This document shows, piece by piece, positions 22,258 through 34,734 of a stretch of DNA of 64,000 bases. The DNA is from Lineus longissimus (taxonomy: Eukaryota; Nemertea; Pilidiophora; Heteronemertea; Lineidae). How positions within the stretch are numbered: position 1 is the stretch's first letter; each line of letters starts with the position of its first letter. The stretch is taken from positions 9,552,109 through 9,616,108 of the forward strand of contig NC_088325.1 of assembly GCF_910592395.1 (NCBI RefSeq), read 5' to 3'. A model generated the notes under the pieces. It searched no databases and was not told the DNA's origin. It worked only from the letters and a program-made list of their open reading frames with translations. Position numbers and translations under genes: made by a program.

Positions 22258-23572
22258 AATCTAGATAATAGGGGAGAAGGGGAGAAATTGACTCCTTGCG
22301 GTCCCGCTATCAGGATACCTCTGTATATCCAACCGTATTTCTTTGTCGCCACACGCATCTGATGAGTCTCTCTTGACGAAACCGCATTTCCTGCAACTTC
22401 ATGACCTATCAGGCACACATGGTTGCTTCATACCATCAGTGCACGGTGCCCAGTAGCCAAAATCCTTCATTTTGGTCCTCTCTTGTTGCCATGAGCAACA
22501 GAGCATGCAGGCTCAGGCTACGATGTCACTGATGACGTCACAAGGATGCCCTGACGTCATCATGATGTCATGACGTCGGGTCAACAATCACTGCTGTCAG
22601 ACAGTCCCTGAATGATCTCTTCATTCAGTTGCGGTCATGCAGGCGCAGTGGACACCAAATTGCCACGTCAACATCATTTGTTATTATTTCCTTGGTGTCC
22701 ACTGTCTGGGAACACCCCAGGGCGCTCTGGCTTTGGCACTGCACATCTGTAGTGCCTGTGATGAGGAAGTCTCATACTCTCCCATCTTCGTAAGTGGTCG
22801 GTTTTTGTCGCAACCATTTGGGCCTTGGGCCCCGCACTCGCTTCAGAGTGCATTATTAATGGGCTTCAGCTCCATGAACCTTTCATCAGTGCACCCAGCC
22901 CCTGTTGATTTCATGTTCCCAAGGTAAGTATACGTACATTGCCACGTCATTTCAATACTATTTCCCTCCGTATACTTATTTCCTTTACTGTCCAGCTGTT
23001 TCAACCTCTCCGGTTTCACGTGTTTTCTTTAGGCACACAGGTTAAACTTTTAACCATCTAGACCCACTTTTTGCCAACTGCTTGGCTCAGACCGCCCTTA
23101 AGCAGGCCATACTGCCTGGATGGACTGACCAAGATCTACTCTAGGTCAATCAAGGGGAGAAATTGACTCCTTGCGGTCCCGCTATCAGGATACCTCTGTA
23201 TATCCAACCGTATTTCTTTGTCGCCACACGCATCTGATGAGTCTCTCTTGACGAAACCGCATTTCCTGCACCTTCATGACCTATCAGGCACACATGGTTG
23301 CTTCATACCATCAGTGCACGGTGCCCAGTAGCCAAAATCCTTCATTTTGGTCCTCTCTTGTTGCCATGAGCAACAGAGCATGCAGGCTTAGGCTACGATG
23401 TCACTGATGACGTCACAAGGATGCCATGACGTCATCATGATGTCATGACGTCGGGTCAACAATCACAGCTGTCAGACAGTCCCTGAATGATCTCTTCATT
23501 CAGTTGCGGTCATGCAGGCGCAGTGGACACCAAATTTCCACGTCAACATCATTTTTTGAATCTAGATAATAG
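22258..23572. mobile_element. 1.3 kb element with 403-bp terminal direct repeats
   Basis: 22277-22679 and 23152-23554 are direct repeats of 403 bp differing at only about five positions. They enclose 472 bp of unique sequence and are flanked by a 14-bp direct repeat AATCTAGATAATAG (22258-22271 and 23559-23572) that looks like a target duplication. The layout is that of a terminal-repeat retrotransposon in miniature, but the repeats do not begin TG or end CA and 14 bp is longer than the usual LTR target site, so the class is open. Each terminal repeat holds two perfect TGACGTCA (CRE) sites and two near copies. No coding region. Confidence 0.75.
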
Positions 23573-23714
23573 CGACAAATTAAACTTCCATCTGGCCCAT
23601 CACTAATGAAATAGTCGAGAAACGGATATGCACGTCACGGATCTTTGATATTACCTGCGCAACTTATAGTTGGGAATGATGGCAGCTCTTTCCTTTAGCC
23701 TAATCATTCACACC

Positions 23715-24000
23715 TTCAACAAATATACTTGTTTCGATTATATTCTCTTCATGGATCTATGGACCTTCTAAAGGAAAACAAATACAGACTAAAAACTTTC
23801 GGAGGACGATCCTTTTCCATTCTTGCGCCTCAGGTGTGGAACTCACTACCTTCCACCCTGAGAGCTGCACAGGACGTCAATACTTTCCGCAGAGACTTAA
23901 AAACATATTTGTTTGTGCAAGCTTATGAGCGCCTGTGAACATTGTTCCAGTGATACGGGCGCTATATAAATGACAATTTCATTCATTCATTCATTCATTT
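23715..24000 (+). pseudogene. LINE ORF2 C-terminus with CATT tail
   Basis: The frame reads FGGRSFSILAPQVWNSLP, then LRAAQDVNTFRRDLKTYLF, the conserved end of L2/Jockey-group reverse transcriptase proteins, followed by a stop, a short 3' UTR with GGGCGCTATATAAATG and an (ATTC)n tail at about 23978-23999. The 5' part is missing, as is typical of target-primed insertions. Confidence 0.8.
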
Positions 24001-24009
24001 ACACCACAG

Positions 24010-27000
24010 GGCCAAATACTGTGATTCCAAGCCAAGCAACGAGACCGGTATACCAATAGAGCGCCATTAAAAGAACATTTGGGTTTTTTGCGGATATCAT
24101 GAATGAACAAAATTGCCTCTCTATCATTCAGACCATCACTGTAGTCTCTATCATCAAGGACCACCACCCCTCACGTGAGATCCTATACGACGCCCTTGCA
24201 TTGCTGCTCAGGTATGGGGCGGCTCCAGTTATCAGGGTGTTTTTGCAGCCTACGACGTTGGTTCAGAGGTGTATCGACTGTACTTTCTACTTCAATACAC
24301 AAATATAGACGTTCTTCCGTGAAGCGACCTGAATATAGGTTGTGCACACGCCACTATGAACATACATTAACGTTTGCGGAGGGCTGCGAAAATACCATGT
24401 TGTCCGCCTTCGTCGATTGATTCTTTGCCCAAACGGAAGGGTCGCCGTAAGGCCAGTTTCTTTCAACAAGCATCCTGTCGTACTTGTATGTGCAGAATAC
24501 CAAGTGAAACGATCTATAACTCGATTTGGTCACCAGGCTCACAATGCGAATGTCCCACGGGTCTAGCTCGTACAAATAATCCTTTATGGCCCCGCTATAC
24601 TATACACAGACCTAGATTTCTGTGTAATTGGGACTCTAATATTGCGTTTTCCCTGTTTCTCTTTGCCAACAACAGCAGACATCGATTCCTCCTCATCCGC
24701 AGGACAGGATAATCCGCACACCCATTGCTTTACATAGATTTTTATGCCTTTCCCGAACTTGATCCTTTGGCAGCAGAAATCGGTCATCGACCATTCATGA
24801 GTTTCACGTTGCAATCTCTCTAGGAACGTTGTGAAGCTGCACTGACTGGTTGGAAGAATGCGATTTTTAAACTTGCATAATCGCTTTGGATTTTCCAAAC
24901 TTCACCTGTTCTTGCGCACTGATAGCACTGCCCAAATTCTTTACTCAATAAAATTGTCAGTAAGTTCAAGCTGATCTTGTTGATTTTGGATCCCAAAGCT
25001 ACTGGAAACGGCTTGTAAAAATATATTTATGAATTGTCCGGGTTAAGAGGAAAGACGTGTTCTCAAAAAATGACGTTGTTCATGGCTATCATCACCTCGC
25101 CCCAACCCTTAATTGAGTCAAAAGTAAGCCGAATCGCTGCGAAATTCCCTTTAAGAGTCAGTGTTAAAGGGATTGATAACAATAAATAGACCCTAGATGT
25201 AACTATTCAAAGTAAACCGAGGGTATCTGATTAAAAATGAAAGTGAAAATATCCTGCACGACAGGATTAAGAGTCAATGTGAAAGTGGTTAGACACAAAT
25301 ATAACCTCGAATATACTGTATCAGTATGCCTACAAATATAACCATCAAACCCCAAACAAGAGTAGAGCACAAGTGAAAGGGAAATATTGCACCTAATCAA
25401 AGCCATAAACGAAGGCGATAAAAAAACGACGCCTCTTGGTCAATGTTTTTTTTTAAAAACTGGAACTGTCAGGGTTGTCCGTCTCAACAACAACCATTGT
25501 AACAACAATAGATACCGCTGCACGCCTCTGCGGAGGTTGGATGCAAAACGGATCAGGTCAAAGTTGTCATACACTGCTGGATGCAGCCTTGATAGGACTG
25601 GGCGGATACGGTATGTGATTAAGTTGAAAATAATGAATATCATAGCTTATCGTTTTATTTCATCTTACCCATTCAGTTGTAGCCTCCAATTTCTATTGTT
25701 TAGTGGATAAAGACAACACGCACTGTTTTAGTCAAGTTAATCGGATCTGGCGTATGAAATGTCTTTGCATTAGCCCCACCCCATTCATGGTTTCAGCAGT
25801 ATCAATTAGATAGTATAAACATAAAACGGGCGGCCGAATTAACATTGAACTGCTGTGTTTCATAGGAGACATGGATGATCAAAGATTTATGACTGAAACT
25901 CAAAGTAAATCATTTTCTGAATCATCTTCAACATGATCAATATTGAATGTCTGCAGAAATATATCAAGAGTTCGATATAGGACATGCAGTATACATTGTA
26001 CACAATCATTTACAACAATAACAAGACAAACGTTTAACAACATAATTTTTTAGATTGTCCGTTGGTTAGCATTAAAAAAGCAGATTTGGGGCGAACGACG
26101 CAGTTACCTTTCACTGAACAGATGTTGACCTCTCTCCATGCCCTAGTAAATTTTCCCCAGGCCTCTTAGTCAAAAGTTGGAGGAAGCATGGAAATACTGT
26201 CAGCATAACAATGAGATTTATCTCAACAAGGTGACACAAAAATGCTTTACTATGATTTTGAATAGTTTCAATTATATCAGTTAAGAATATACAAAATTCT
26301 GGCCACGTGCAGCGGAGATTAGTATTTTGTCAGTTTGTAATCATCTCATTGTCTGCATTAGCGAAAGGCATTTATATCGGAGGGATAAAAAACGCACCGA
26401 GGTTTAGGGGATAATAACTACTAAGATATCCAGTCTATGACAATGAGATTTGATGGATAATAAGTCCCGACTGTTCTTCACATCGTTCTAAATTTTGCTT
26501 AAAATAGGTGCGATGGTTTTAGATTAATGGCAAAATTTAAATGTGTCAACACATGCAGTGTCGAAATATCACCAGAATGATGTCGTTGATACCAAATCTG
26601 ATCCCAAAATTCAGAGGGCGGTATCTCAAAAGGCGCCCAGCTAATCGTAATGAAAATCTATGCATTTCCTAATCCACATTTCCCCCACAGTGTGTATAAA
26701 CATTTCATTAATCTCATGGGATGTGTATGAAGTGCCAAATAAAAGATTTCAAAATCATTGCTTGCAAGTCTTAACCATGCAAATAATATACACTTAGTAA
26801 AATTGGCCCACCATCCTGCTGCGATACTGCCCCCAGCCTCTTTCTCCATGCACTAACTGGTGGGAATATTGTTTCAGACTATGACCGTTATCTGTCAAGA
26901 AAAAAAACGGTCCAAAAATAACGATACAGGTGATCCATAGCATTTGGTTAACATGTGTCCCTGTGTGTCTCGATTACCATTTTGGACATTGCAATTTTTG

Positions 27001-27460
27001 ACACGTTTTTTTCAATTGGCTGACAAATAAAATCTTGTACAATCTTTTGTAGTCTACAGCGCAAAAATGATTTTCAAACTTTTCTTTTGATAAAATACGA
27101 CAACCTTTTGTCGCCCATGCTATAAAATCACGCTGATCAACATATTTGGTGTTTCACCTGTTTTTGTTTTTTTTTGCGGAATATATACTCCTGTGATATG
27201 CCATGGACCTACATGTAGTAGAAATACAACTAACAAACCGCCTTTTGTGTTGTACTCGCTCAAAATAGGCCAACCCGATACTAAATGTATGAAAAAAATC
27301 TGTTTTGAAAAGTGTTTGAAAAGGTTCTGATAAACATGATTATGAGAGAACGTCTTATAACTCCTTTTATGGTATAACGCGACACACGTCTGGCAAATTG
27401 TCAAGTTCAAGAATTCTACAGATCTAGGGTACATGTAGGTTTCGCAATCCGTATGACCAA
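24010..27460. other. No gene recognised
   Basis: 3.4 kb without a convincing exon. Open frames up to about 110 codons overlap on both strands near 24180-24900 but show no known domain or good splice context. Gene exons with weak conservation could hide here. Confidence 0.45.
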
Positions 27461-27469
27461 TGTTACCAT

Positions 27470-27961
27470 GAACGGTAACCGGAAAAACGCCGACCGACTG
27501 ACCGACCGACCTACCGTCATATGCAGTATCCCTTTCGCTTTTCTATAGCACATGTATCTGTGTAGTGCCCAGCGCAATAGACGTGATGGATTCCGACATG
27601 TCTGACAGCAGCATCTTCAGTCAATTATACCGGGAAAACGAGCCCACGCAGTAAGGAACTGATAACGATACTCTAAAGATATGCTTTGTCTACATGGTCG
27701 GTGGATATAAAAACATGATTTGGGCCTAATCTATGCACTGTAGTTTTTCTACTCGAGTGTCTCGACCGATGCAATGCATGAACTGCAACGCGCAATATGC
27801 ATTTGTTGTCATTTGAACAGCGCACGTGCGCTTGTTTACAATTTCATTTCACATGACCTGCTATCGTGGATTGGATATATCACACGAAACTCCTTGGGTT
27901 GGTAGGTCGGTCGGTCGGTCGGTCGGTCGGTCGGTCAGTCGGCGTTTTTCCGGTTAGCCCA
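27470..27961. mobile_element. Inverted repeats with GGTC microsatellite
   Basis: ACCGGAAAAACGCCGACCGAC at the left faces GTCGGCGTTTTTCCGGT at the right, both running into (GACC)/(GGTC) tetranucleotide repeats. The inner 380 bp is unique. Possibly a MITE whose ends seeded a microsatellite. Confidence 0.6.
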
Positions 27962-28211
27962 ATGAACTACGAAGGTATGTGGCGTCATGTGTTATGCATT
28001 TGCGCAACATTCGTAAATTATCTTTTGCTTTATGTTAGTAATTGTAGAACTACTGGTGAATCGGAAAAATCAAAAAATCTTCAACCAAATGCAATACTTA
28101 TACTTCGTCGTGCGTAGCTCCTCGTTAGGCTTGTGAAACCTGCCAATCACAATGGTCTTATAACGAGAAGTATTAAGGTTGCAGGAAGGGGTGGTGGTTT
28201 CTGAGTGTGAG

Positions 28212-28259
28212 GGGGTATAGTGGTGTCTGTTGCACAGTCAACAGACACCACTATACCCC
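28212..28259. repeat. Perfect 21-bp hairpin
   Basis: GGGGTATAGTGGTGTCTGTTG and its exact reverse complement are separated by the 6-nt loop CACAGT. No T-run or other RNA gene signal was seen next to it. Confidence 0.9.
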
Positions 28260-28724
28260 ATGTGGTTTCAGTATTAGGTCTTTCATTTTAGCAATGCGAA
28301 AATGTGAGCAATTTCGGTTAGGTCCGTCATTTGTTATCACCAAGTAGCTTCTAGAGTGACTCAACCACTCTCTTGATTACAGCGGCCGCCTCAGCGCCAC
28401 CACGCGGGACCTAATGATATTAGGCGAAGTAGCTTCGCGCGATATGCACCATTCTGGGAAAACTCAATGAGGAAGTATGCTCATAATCTATTCTTAGCTC
28501 CAGCTCGAGGTAATCTTGCGCAGTGTTTCTTCGGCCCAGACACATTGTGGTTGAAAACGTCTAGTACAAAGAAGGCCTGGCTTTCGCCAGACTAATAAGT
28601 GAAAAAGGTCTGGCTGCGCGAGACTACTGTGATAAAAATGACCATTGCAGAGACTCTGTGACGTAGGCATATACTTTTTACAATTAAAAATGCTCTCAAA
28701 AGACGATAAGGAATGATTATTTAT

Positions 28725-28960
28725 TAACATTTCCTGAACTATATACCTTCTAATTATCACTTTACATAAATAGGTTGGCGTTAGGTCGCGTGCTTTTCTT
28801 TGCTCGTGACAATATACAGCAAAATAGTTACAACCCCATAATCGCGCTATAAGTCCATAATCATAATGAGATCACGGTGACCCGTTATAAATGTTCCGCC
28901 AGCTTCGCTATTTTGCCGCTACGCGGCGCGTTGGGTCCTTGCGTCTATTACGGATGGCCT
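28725..28960 (-). repeat. Dispersed repeat, copy 2
   Basis: Inverted copy of 10925-11145; shared blocks include ACCCCATAATCGCGCTATAA and TTCTAATTATCACTTTACAT. Confidence 0.75.
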
Positions 28961-29274
28961 GTTCTTAAAGCGGACAGGTCCAATACACAATCGTGTCATG
29001 GGTATATATGCACTTGTGTCGACCCTCAGTTCCAGCCATTACCACAGTTGGTGTCACGACCTGCTGAGCAGTAGAGGGTCACTCCGAATGAAAGCTTCCA
29101 TACAGCTACCCGAAATATGAACTTAGAATGATCCGTGAGCAATGTCCAAATACGAATCAATTTCAATAGCCTCTTGGAGGTATCGCCATGTTTTTCATCA
29201 ACCACATGGGTTCACTATTATAGTTTGGTTCCAAGATACTCAGAAATGTTGCATATTGCTCTAATTTTGGTTCA

Positions 29275-29640
29275 TGCCCATTTCGCCTTGTCTTTTTTCG
29301 CCTTTTCCCATTTTGCCTTTAAAAAATATACATTTCGCCTTCTCCTATTTCGCCTTTTCCAATTTTGCCTCTTCCCTATCCGCCTTATTCTATCTCGCCT
29401 TTGTCTTTTTTCGCCTTTTCATTTTTCGCCTTATGCTATTTTGCCTCTGTTTTATCTTGCCTTATCACAAGTTGCCTTATCCATTCTTGCCTTCGTCTCA
29501 GTTTGCCATTGTCTTAATCTGCCTTCTCCTATTTCACCTTGTCCTAATTTACCTTTGTCCTAATTCGCCTTCATCCTATCTCGCCTTTACCCGCCCCGCC
29601 TTTGTATTATTTCGCCTTCTTCCTACTGACTTTGCAACAA
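29275..29640. repeat. Degenerate CGCCTT tandem array, forward arm
   Basis: About 25 units of 14-16 bp with the pattern ATTTYGCCTTNTCCT. The open frames across it come from the absence of stops in the unit and are not coding. Confidence 0.85.
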
Positions 29641-30464
29641 ACTTGGTGTCTTTACCCATGTTTGTTGAGTCAATCCTCATATGAAAGTGTCTTCAACAGT
29701 GTTGAAGGGCTTCTAGGGTCCATTCGTGGGTACCCCCAACCAAAACCCGGTGGACATTGTCAAAATTACAAGTGCAGATAACTTCTCAGCCATTATAGTC
29801 ATATTACATTACATACCATATTACAAAAGACTTTTGTCTCTTTTACCCATGTTTGTGGGGCCAGTCTTTCATATAAGAGTGTTTCCACGAATTATGTTTT
29901 GGTACCCTACCCAAGGCTGTTGCTTAATTACCAATATTTTCAAATCTTCATAACTTGTGAACCATCTACATGTAAGCTTACATGTATCTCCAAAACCAAC
30001 TTAGTATCTTTACCCATGTTTGTCAAATCTTAGAGTTTTCCAAGTCTTTCATGGAAATATTTTGGCATAGTGTTTTGGCATTCTTTGATGAGTAAGACTT
30101 GTGACCTGGTACTATATAGGAGGGATGGGGGTGCTAAGTATTTTATTGATCATTCAAAGTGTGAGTGCTTCTGAAGTTCTTTATTATGGACTATGGTCAA
30201 TAGGCCTACTCAAATCCAGCAATCTGGAAGATGTATTCCTTTGATCATTGGGGAATTATGAGGCCTTCTCACAGAACAAGTTAGCTCTCAAGAACGTCCC
30301 ACGCAGTGTTCCCTTTAGATGGTTTTGGTATGTTTGATGTTCTTCATTCACAGCAATGCTATAACTTAGCATGAGATAATACAAGTCCCAACGTTTTTTT
30401 GAACAGAATCATTAAACTACTCAAAACACTGCCTCCCCCCCCCCCGCGAATAATAGACCCCTTG

Positions 30465-30805
30465 TAACGAAGGCGGATTGATAAAAGGCGAGGTGAGATA
30501 TGGCGAAACGGGAGAAGGCAAAATGGGAAGAAGGCAAATTGACACAAAGGTCAATCAAGAAAAGGCAAGATGAGATAAGGCAGGATGGAACCAAGGCAGA
30601 ATAGGACAAAGGCGAAATAAGAAAAGGCAAACTAGGATGAGGCAAGATGAGAGGAAGGCGAGTTAGGAAGAAGGCCAATTGGAACAAAGGCGAGATAAGA
30701 CGATGGCGAAATCGTAGAAGGCGAATTGAGAAAAGGCAAGTTAGGAGAAGGCTAAATGGGAGAAGGCAAAATTGGATAAGGCGAATAAGGTTAAGGCGAA
30801 ATGGG
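30465..30805. repeat. Degenerate AAGGCG tandem array, reverse arm
   Basis: The same unit in reverse orientation (AGGAGAAGGCRAAAT), about 23 units, forming an inverted partner to 29275-29640 across a spacer of about 820 bp. The spacer repeats a block starting TCTTTACCCATGTTTGT three times (29648, 29838 and 30008). Confidence 0.85.
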
Positions 30806-30929
30806 CAGATACCCTAATTTTCGCAGTTGCTCTCGGATTTTCCTCAAACCAACATTAAATTGATCGTTACATTCTGTCTAAGAGTTTTAAACCATTCTAA
30901 TATTCATTCATGACCACAGGTGTGCACTG

Positions 30930-31250
30930 GGGGGTAATGAGTATATTCTGCACTGATCTAAAAACACATTACGAACATCACCGATACTACGTACATAGCT
31001 ACCTACCGACAACTTCAAGGGAATGGAACAGCCTGGCCCCACTAATTGCAGAGGCACCATCCCTAGAAGGGTTTCAGGCTGCTCTCGGGAGGACGGGCGC
31101 CTAGAGGCCAACGAACGTTTTTTATCCTGCACCGACTATACCTTTGTTTTTATCGACCAAGTTATTAGCGCACATGGCACCCAGAGTCTACGTCCCCGTT
31201 TACGCGACGATCGGGGTAACCCAGATTGGATTGGATTGGACTGATTTCGG
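30930..31250 (+). pseudogene. LINE ORF2 C-terminal fragment with ATTGG tail
   Basis: The frame reads YLPTTSREWNSLAPLIAEAP, then SLEGFQAAL, the tail motif of non-LTR reverse transcriptase proteins. The sequence ends about 150 bp later in a short ATTGG repeat (31224-31240), which would be the 3' tail of the insertion. Confidence 0.65.
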
Positions 31251-31259
31251 ACTGACTCG

Positions 31260-33390
31260 TAATCTACATACCGTGAGCCCAACTCATTTGCATGGCACAG
31301 AGGGAGTATATTTGACCGATGAGCTTTAAATACTCACCTTTTTAGCTGCCATCTCTAAAGAAAGATGAAATGATTACAGACAATATAGGCAGGCGCTAGG
31401 GGGTCAACACGGTCATCTTCGGGTGAATTATATATGCACAGTTCAGGGTTTTGGTTGTGTTTGATTCCGTGAATAACATATTCCTCGTACAAGCCTGAAC
31501 AGTTTCGATGAACTGTGAGATAGCAGAGACCCCTATCGGCAAATTTTGCATGACTTTATCTTACCTACCTGGCTTCTGCCTATAGTCTCCCTTCAAGAAA
31601 TAATCCGGCAAGCTACGACCAGAATGGGATAATCTAAAACAAATTCACAACAGAATATTTCTTTTTCATTTTAATGCTCGTCTTGACCTCCGGTGACATC
31701 ACATCCAAATCCTATCTATAAATCTATGACCTCAAAGTGGCTAATTAGCAAAAAAAATGATCCCCGAACTAAATCAATGCACTACCAAATCCTAAATGGC
31801 CAGGCCCTTAGAGACGTTGATAATGCAAAGCTAGCATGGGTCTGTAATTTTTCAAGAAAATCAAAAGAACCGGCACCTTTACTGTGATTGTCAGGGGTCA
31901 AATTTTTCATATTTATTTTTCTGTTCGGTCTGGGCTAATCAGAAGTGGAATGTGAAATAGGTCGTCAACAGCTTTCACACAACCTCGGCAATTTTGAATG
32001 CAAAACTCAAGAAGTGATACAGAGCCCTCCAGCAACTAAACTCTCCATTTATTCTAGTTTTTCATCTTGACTATTCGTATTGATCGCAAGATGAACACCA
32101 ACGTGTTTCTTTTCATACAGGTCCAAATAAAATATCTACACCAAAAAACGAACGTAAAACATTTTGTTCAAGAATATATAATTATATGCTTTACTACTAA
32201 ACCCAGGAGGACATATTCATTGGACCGATTTTAAGACATTTTGCCCCTCAAATAAAAGATAAATTGATAATTAGTTTTCAAACACTATACTGCTCGAGCC
32301 AAGCACAAAACAATACTTAATATAGCATATCAGCATATAGGTGCAAACAACTCCAATCGGATAAATAGCTTGCATCTGTTGGTCTACCAAAATAAAATGC
32401 TTATGATAAGTGATTTTCATTGACAAAAACTGCAAAGCCAAGCCAAGCTCAAATTTCGTGATTATATCTATACCAAACCAAACTGGTGAATGTGAGTGTG
32501 AAGACATTTTACTCGTTATGCGATGAAAAGACAACATCGATCAAGTCTGATTATGTCTTATATCTTATCAGTAGGCCAACATCGAGCCAAAGTCTAATTT
32601 GTTATTTTCACCAGGAAAAAAAGGAGTAATTTTTGTGAAGTGAGCAACTGAGCGCGCAATTTAGTGTTCTCTTGATATGAGTACATGCTATTCATTTGCT
32701 CTACCACATATGCCTCCTGACTTTGCTATACCACATATGCCTCCTGACGTTGATAGGTAAGAAATCATTAGAAATTAAAATATCCATCAATTTTTACCCC
32801 TCGGCCAGCGGCACGGTATTGTCGTCCTCTTCTGCGTCTGTCTGTCCGTCCATCGAGACGATGAAAACGCTCTAACTTGAGACTGCTTGAAGAATTTCTT
32901 TTCATTATGTGGTAAATGTGTAGCAAGTCAGTTCTCGGCGCTGTTCGCTATTGAAAATCATATCGATCTATTCACGCTTTCTAAACTAGGGGGCGTTTGC
33001 TGAAAACTGAAAAATTGCAATTGCTCCAAACCCAACCGTGCTGAATGTCAAGAGGTCTTTTCCTGAAAACAGACAAATTGCTCCGATTACTACTCAACAG
33101 GATGTTATGTAATTTATCTATTGAGTGTATTACTAATGATACATGATATGTCAGACTGGTCTTCGGTAGAATTATAAGCACGCTAATTTGTACCGATCTT
33201 ATTTTACCATTTGCTGAAAGCATGGCAAGAATATGTTTTCTTTACATTTCTCAGTCTAGCATAACTCACTCGTCAACTGATCACCTACCACAACTAAGTC
33301 TCGGGCCGAGTGGTATTTTTTAGATTACTAAGATTGTCAACTGAAGATTGTCAAATTACTAGTAACTATAATATAAAGAGCACAACCTAT
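31260..33390. other. No gene recognised
   Basis: A 27-bp direct duplication (CTACCACATATGCCTCCTGAC) lies at about 32699-32750. No exon, RNA or larger element could be supported. Confidence 0.45.
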
Positions 33391-33399
33391 GAGGCAAAA

Positions 33400-34400
33400 T
33401 TCCACTTTGGATTCATATCCGAGGGGAAAACAAAACACTACTTGTTGGACGTGACAGGTTTCCTTCTTTTGACCCACCTGCCAAATAATGTAATCTGGAG
33501 ATTCATATCCGAGGGGAAAACAAAACACTACTTGTTGTACGCGACAGGTTTCTTTCTTTTGGCCAACCTGCCAAATAATGTAATCTGGAGATTCATATCC
33601 GAGGGGAAAACAAAACACTACTTGTTGTACGTGACAGGTTTCTTTCTTTTGGCCAACCTGCCAAATAATGTAATCTGGAGATTCATATCCGAGGGGAAAA
33701 CAAAACACTACTTGTTGGACGTGACAGGTTTCCTTCTTTTGACCCACCTGCCAAATAATGTAATCTGGAGATTCATATCCGAGGGGAAAACAAAACACTA
33801 CTTGTTGGACGTGACAGGTTTCCTTCTTTTGACCCACCTGCCAAATAATGTAATCTGGAGATTCATATCCGAGGGGAAAACAAAACACTACTTGTTGGAC
33901 GTGACAGGTTTCCTTCTTTTGACCCACCTGCCAAATAATGTAATCTGGAGATTCATATCCGAGGGGAAAACAAAACACTACTTGTTGGACGCGACAGGTT
34001 TCTTTCTTTTGGCCAACCTGCCAAATAATGTAATCTGGAGATTCATATCCGAGGGGAAAACAAAACACTACTTGTTGGACGCGACAGGTTTCCTTCTTTT
34101 GGCCAACCTGCCAAATAATGTTATCTAGGGATTCATATCCGACGGGAAAACAAAACACTACTTGTTGGACGTGACAGGTTTCCTTCTTTTGACCCACCTA
34201 CCAAATAATGTAATCTGGAGGTTCATATCCGAGGGGAAAACAAAACACTACTTGTTGGACGCGACAGGTTTCCTTCTTTTGACCAACCTGCCAAATAATG
34301 TAATCTGGAGATTCATATCCGAGGGAAAACAAAACACTACTTGTTGGACGTGACAAGTTTCCTTCTTTTGATCCACCTGCCAAATAATGTAATCTGGACT
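33400..34400. repeat. 90-bp minisatellite, about 11 copies
   Basis: Unit starts recur at 33421, 33511, 33601 and so on to 34321, exactly 90 bp apart, with a few variants (GACGTGACAGG or GCGACAGG; GACCCACC or GGCCAACC). Because 90 is a multiple of three and the unit lacks stops in one frame of each strand, long open frames appear on both strands; they lack any gene context and I do not call them genes. Confidence 0.95.
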
Positions 34401-34734
34401 AGAATGGTTCCGGGCTGCAAGACAGCTTTGAACACTCGTCTGCTGCCCTCTCTAACTCGAGGCCATAGAGGGCACCTAAAGCAGAAGCTAGACCTGGTTT
34501 GAACCAGCATGGTTCTTTCCACCAGGAATTAGGTCATCATTAGGAATTCCCGAACTGTTTCATTGAAAAGGTCACAAGTCCCACACTTGTTGGTGTTGTA
34601 AGATAACAAATCATGTAAAAAGCATAATTTTTGTTACCACCACAAAAACTTTATTCTCTGTTTTTTACATACCAGCATGAGCCTCGGATTTTCGATAGTA
34701 CTCATTACATTATGGTGTCATTATGGAGTCATCA

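Noticed and set aside
24180-24900. Candidate exons in overlapping frames
   Set aside because: No domain, no consistent splice borders and open frames on both strands at once.
29135-29684. Hydrophobic frames of 136-142 codons resembling membrane segments
   Set aside because: They are the translated CGCCTT array; Phe/Leu-rich only because of the repeat.
33310-34197. Open frames of over 270 codons on both strands
   Set aside because: They are produced by a 90-bp tandem repeat without stops; no start context, splice sites or domain supports a gene.
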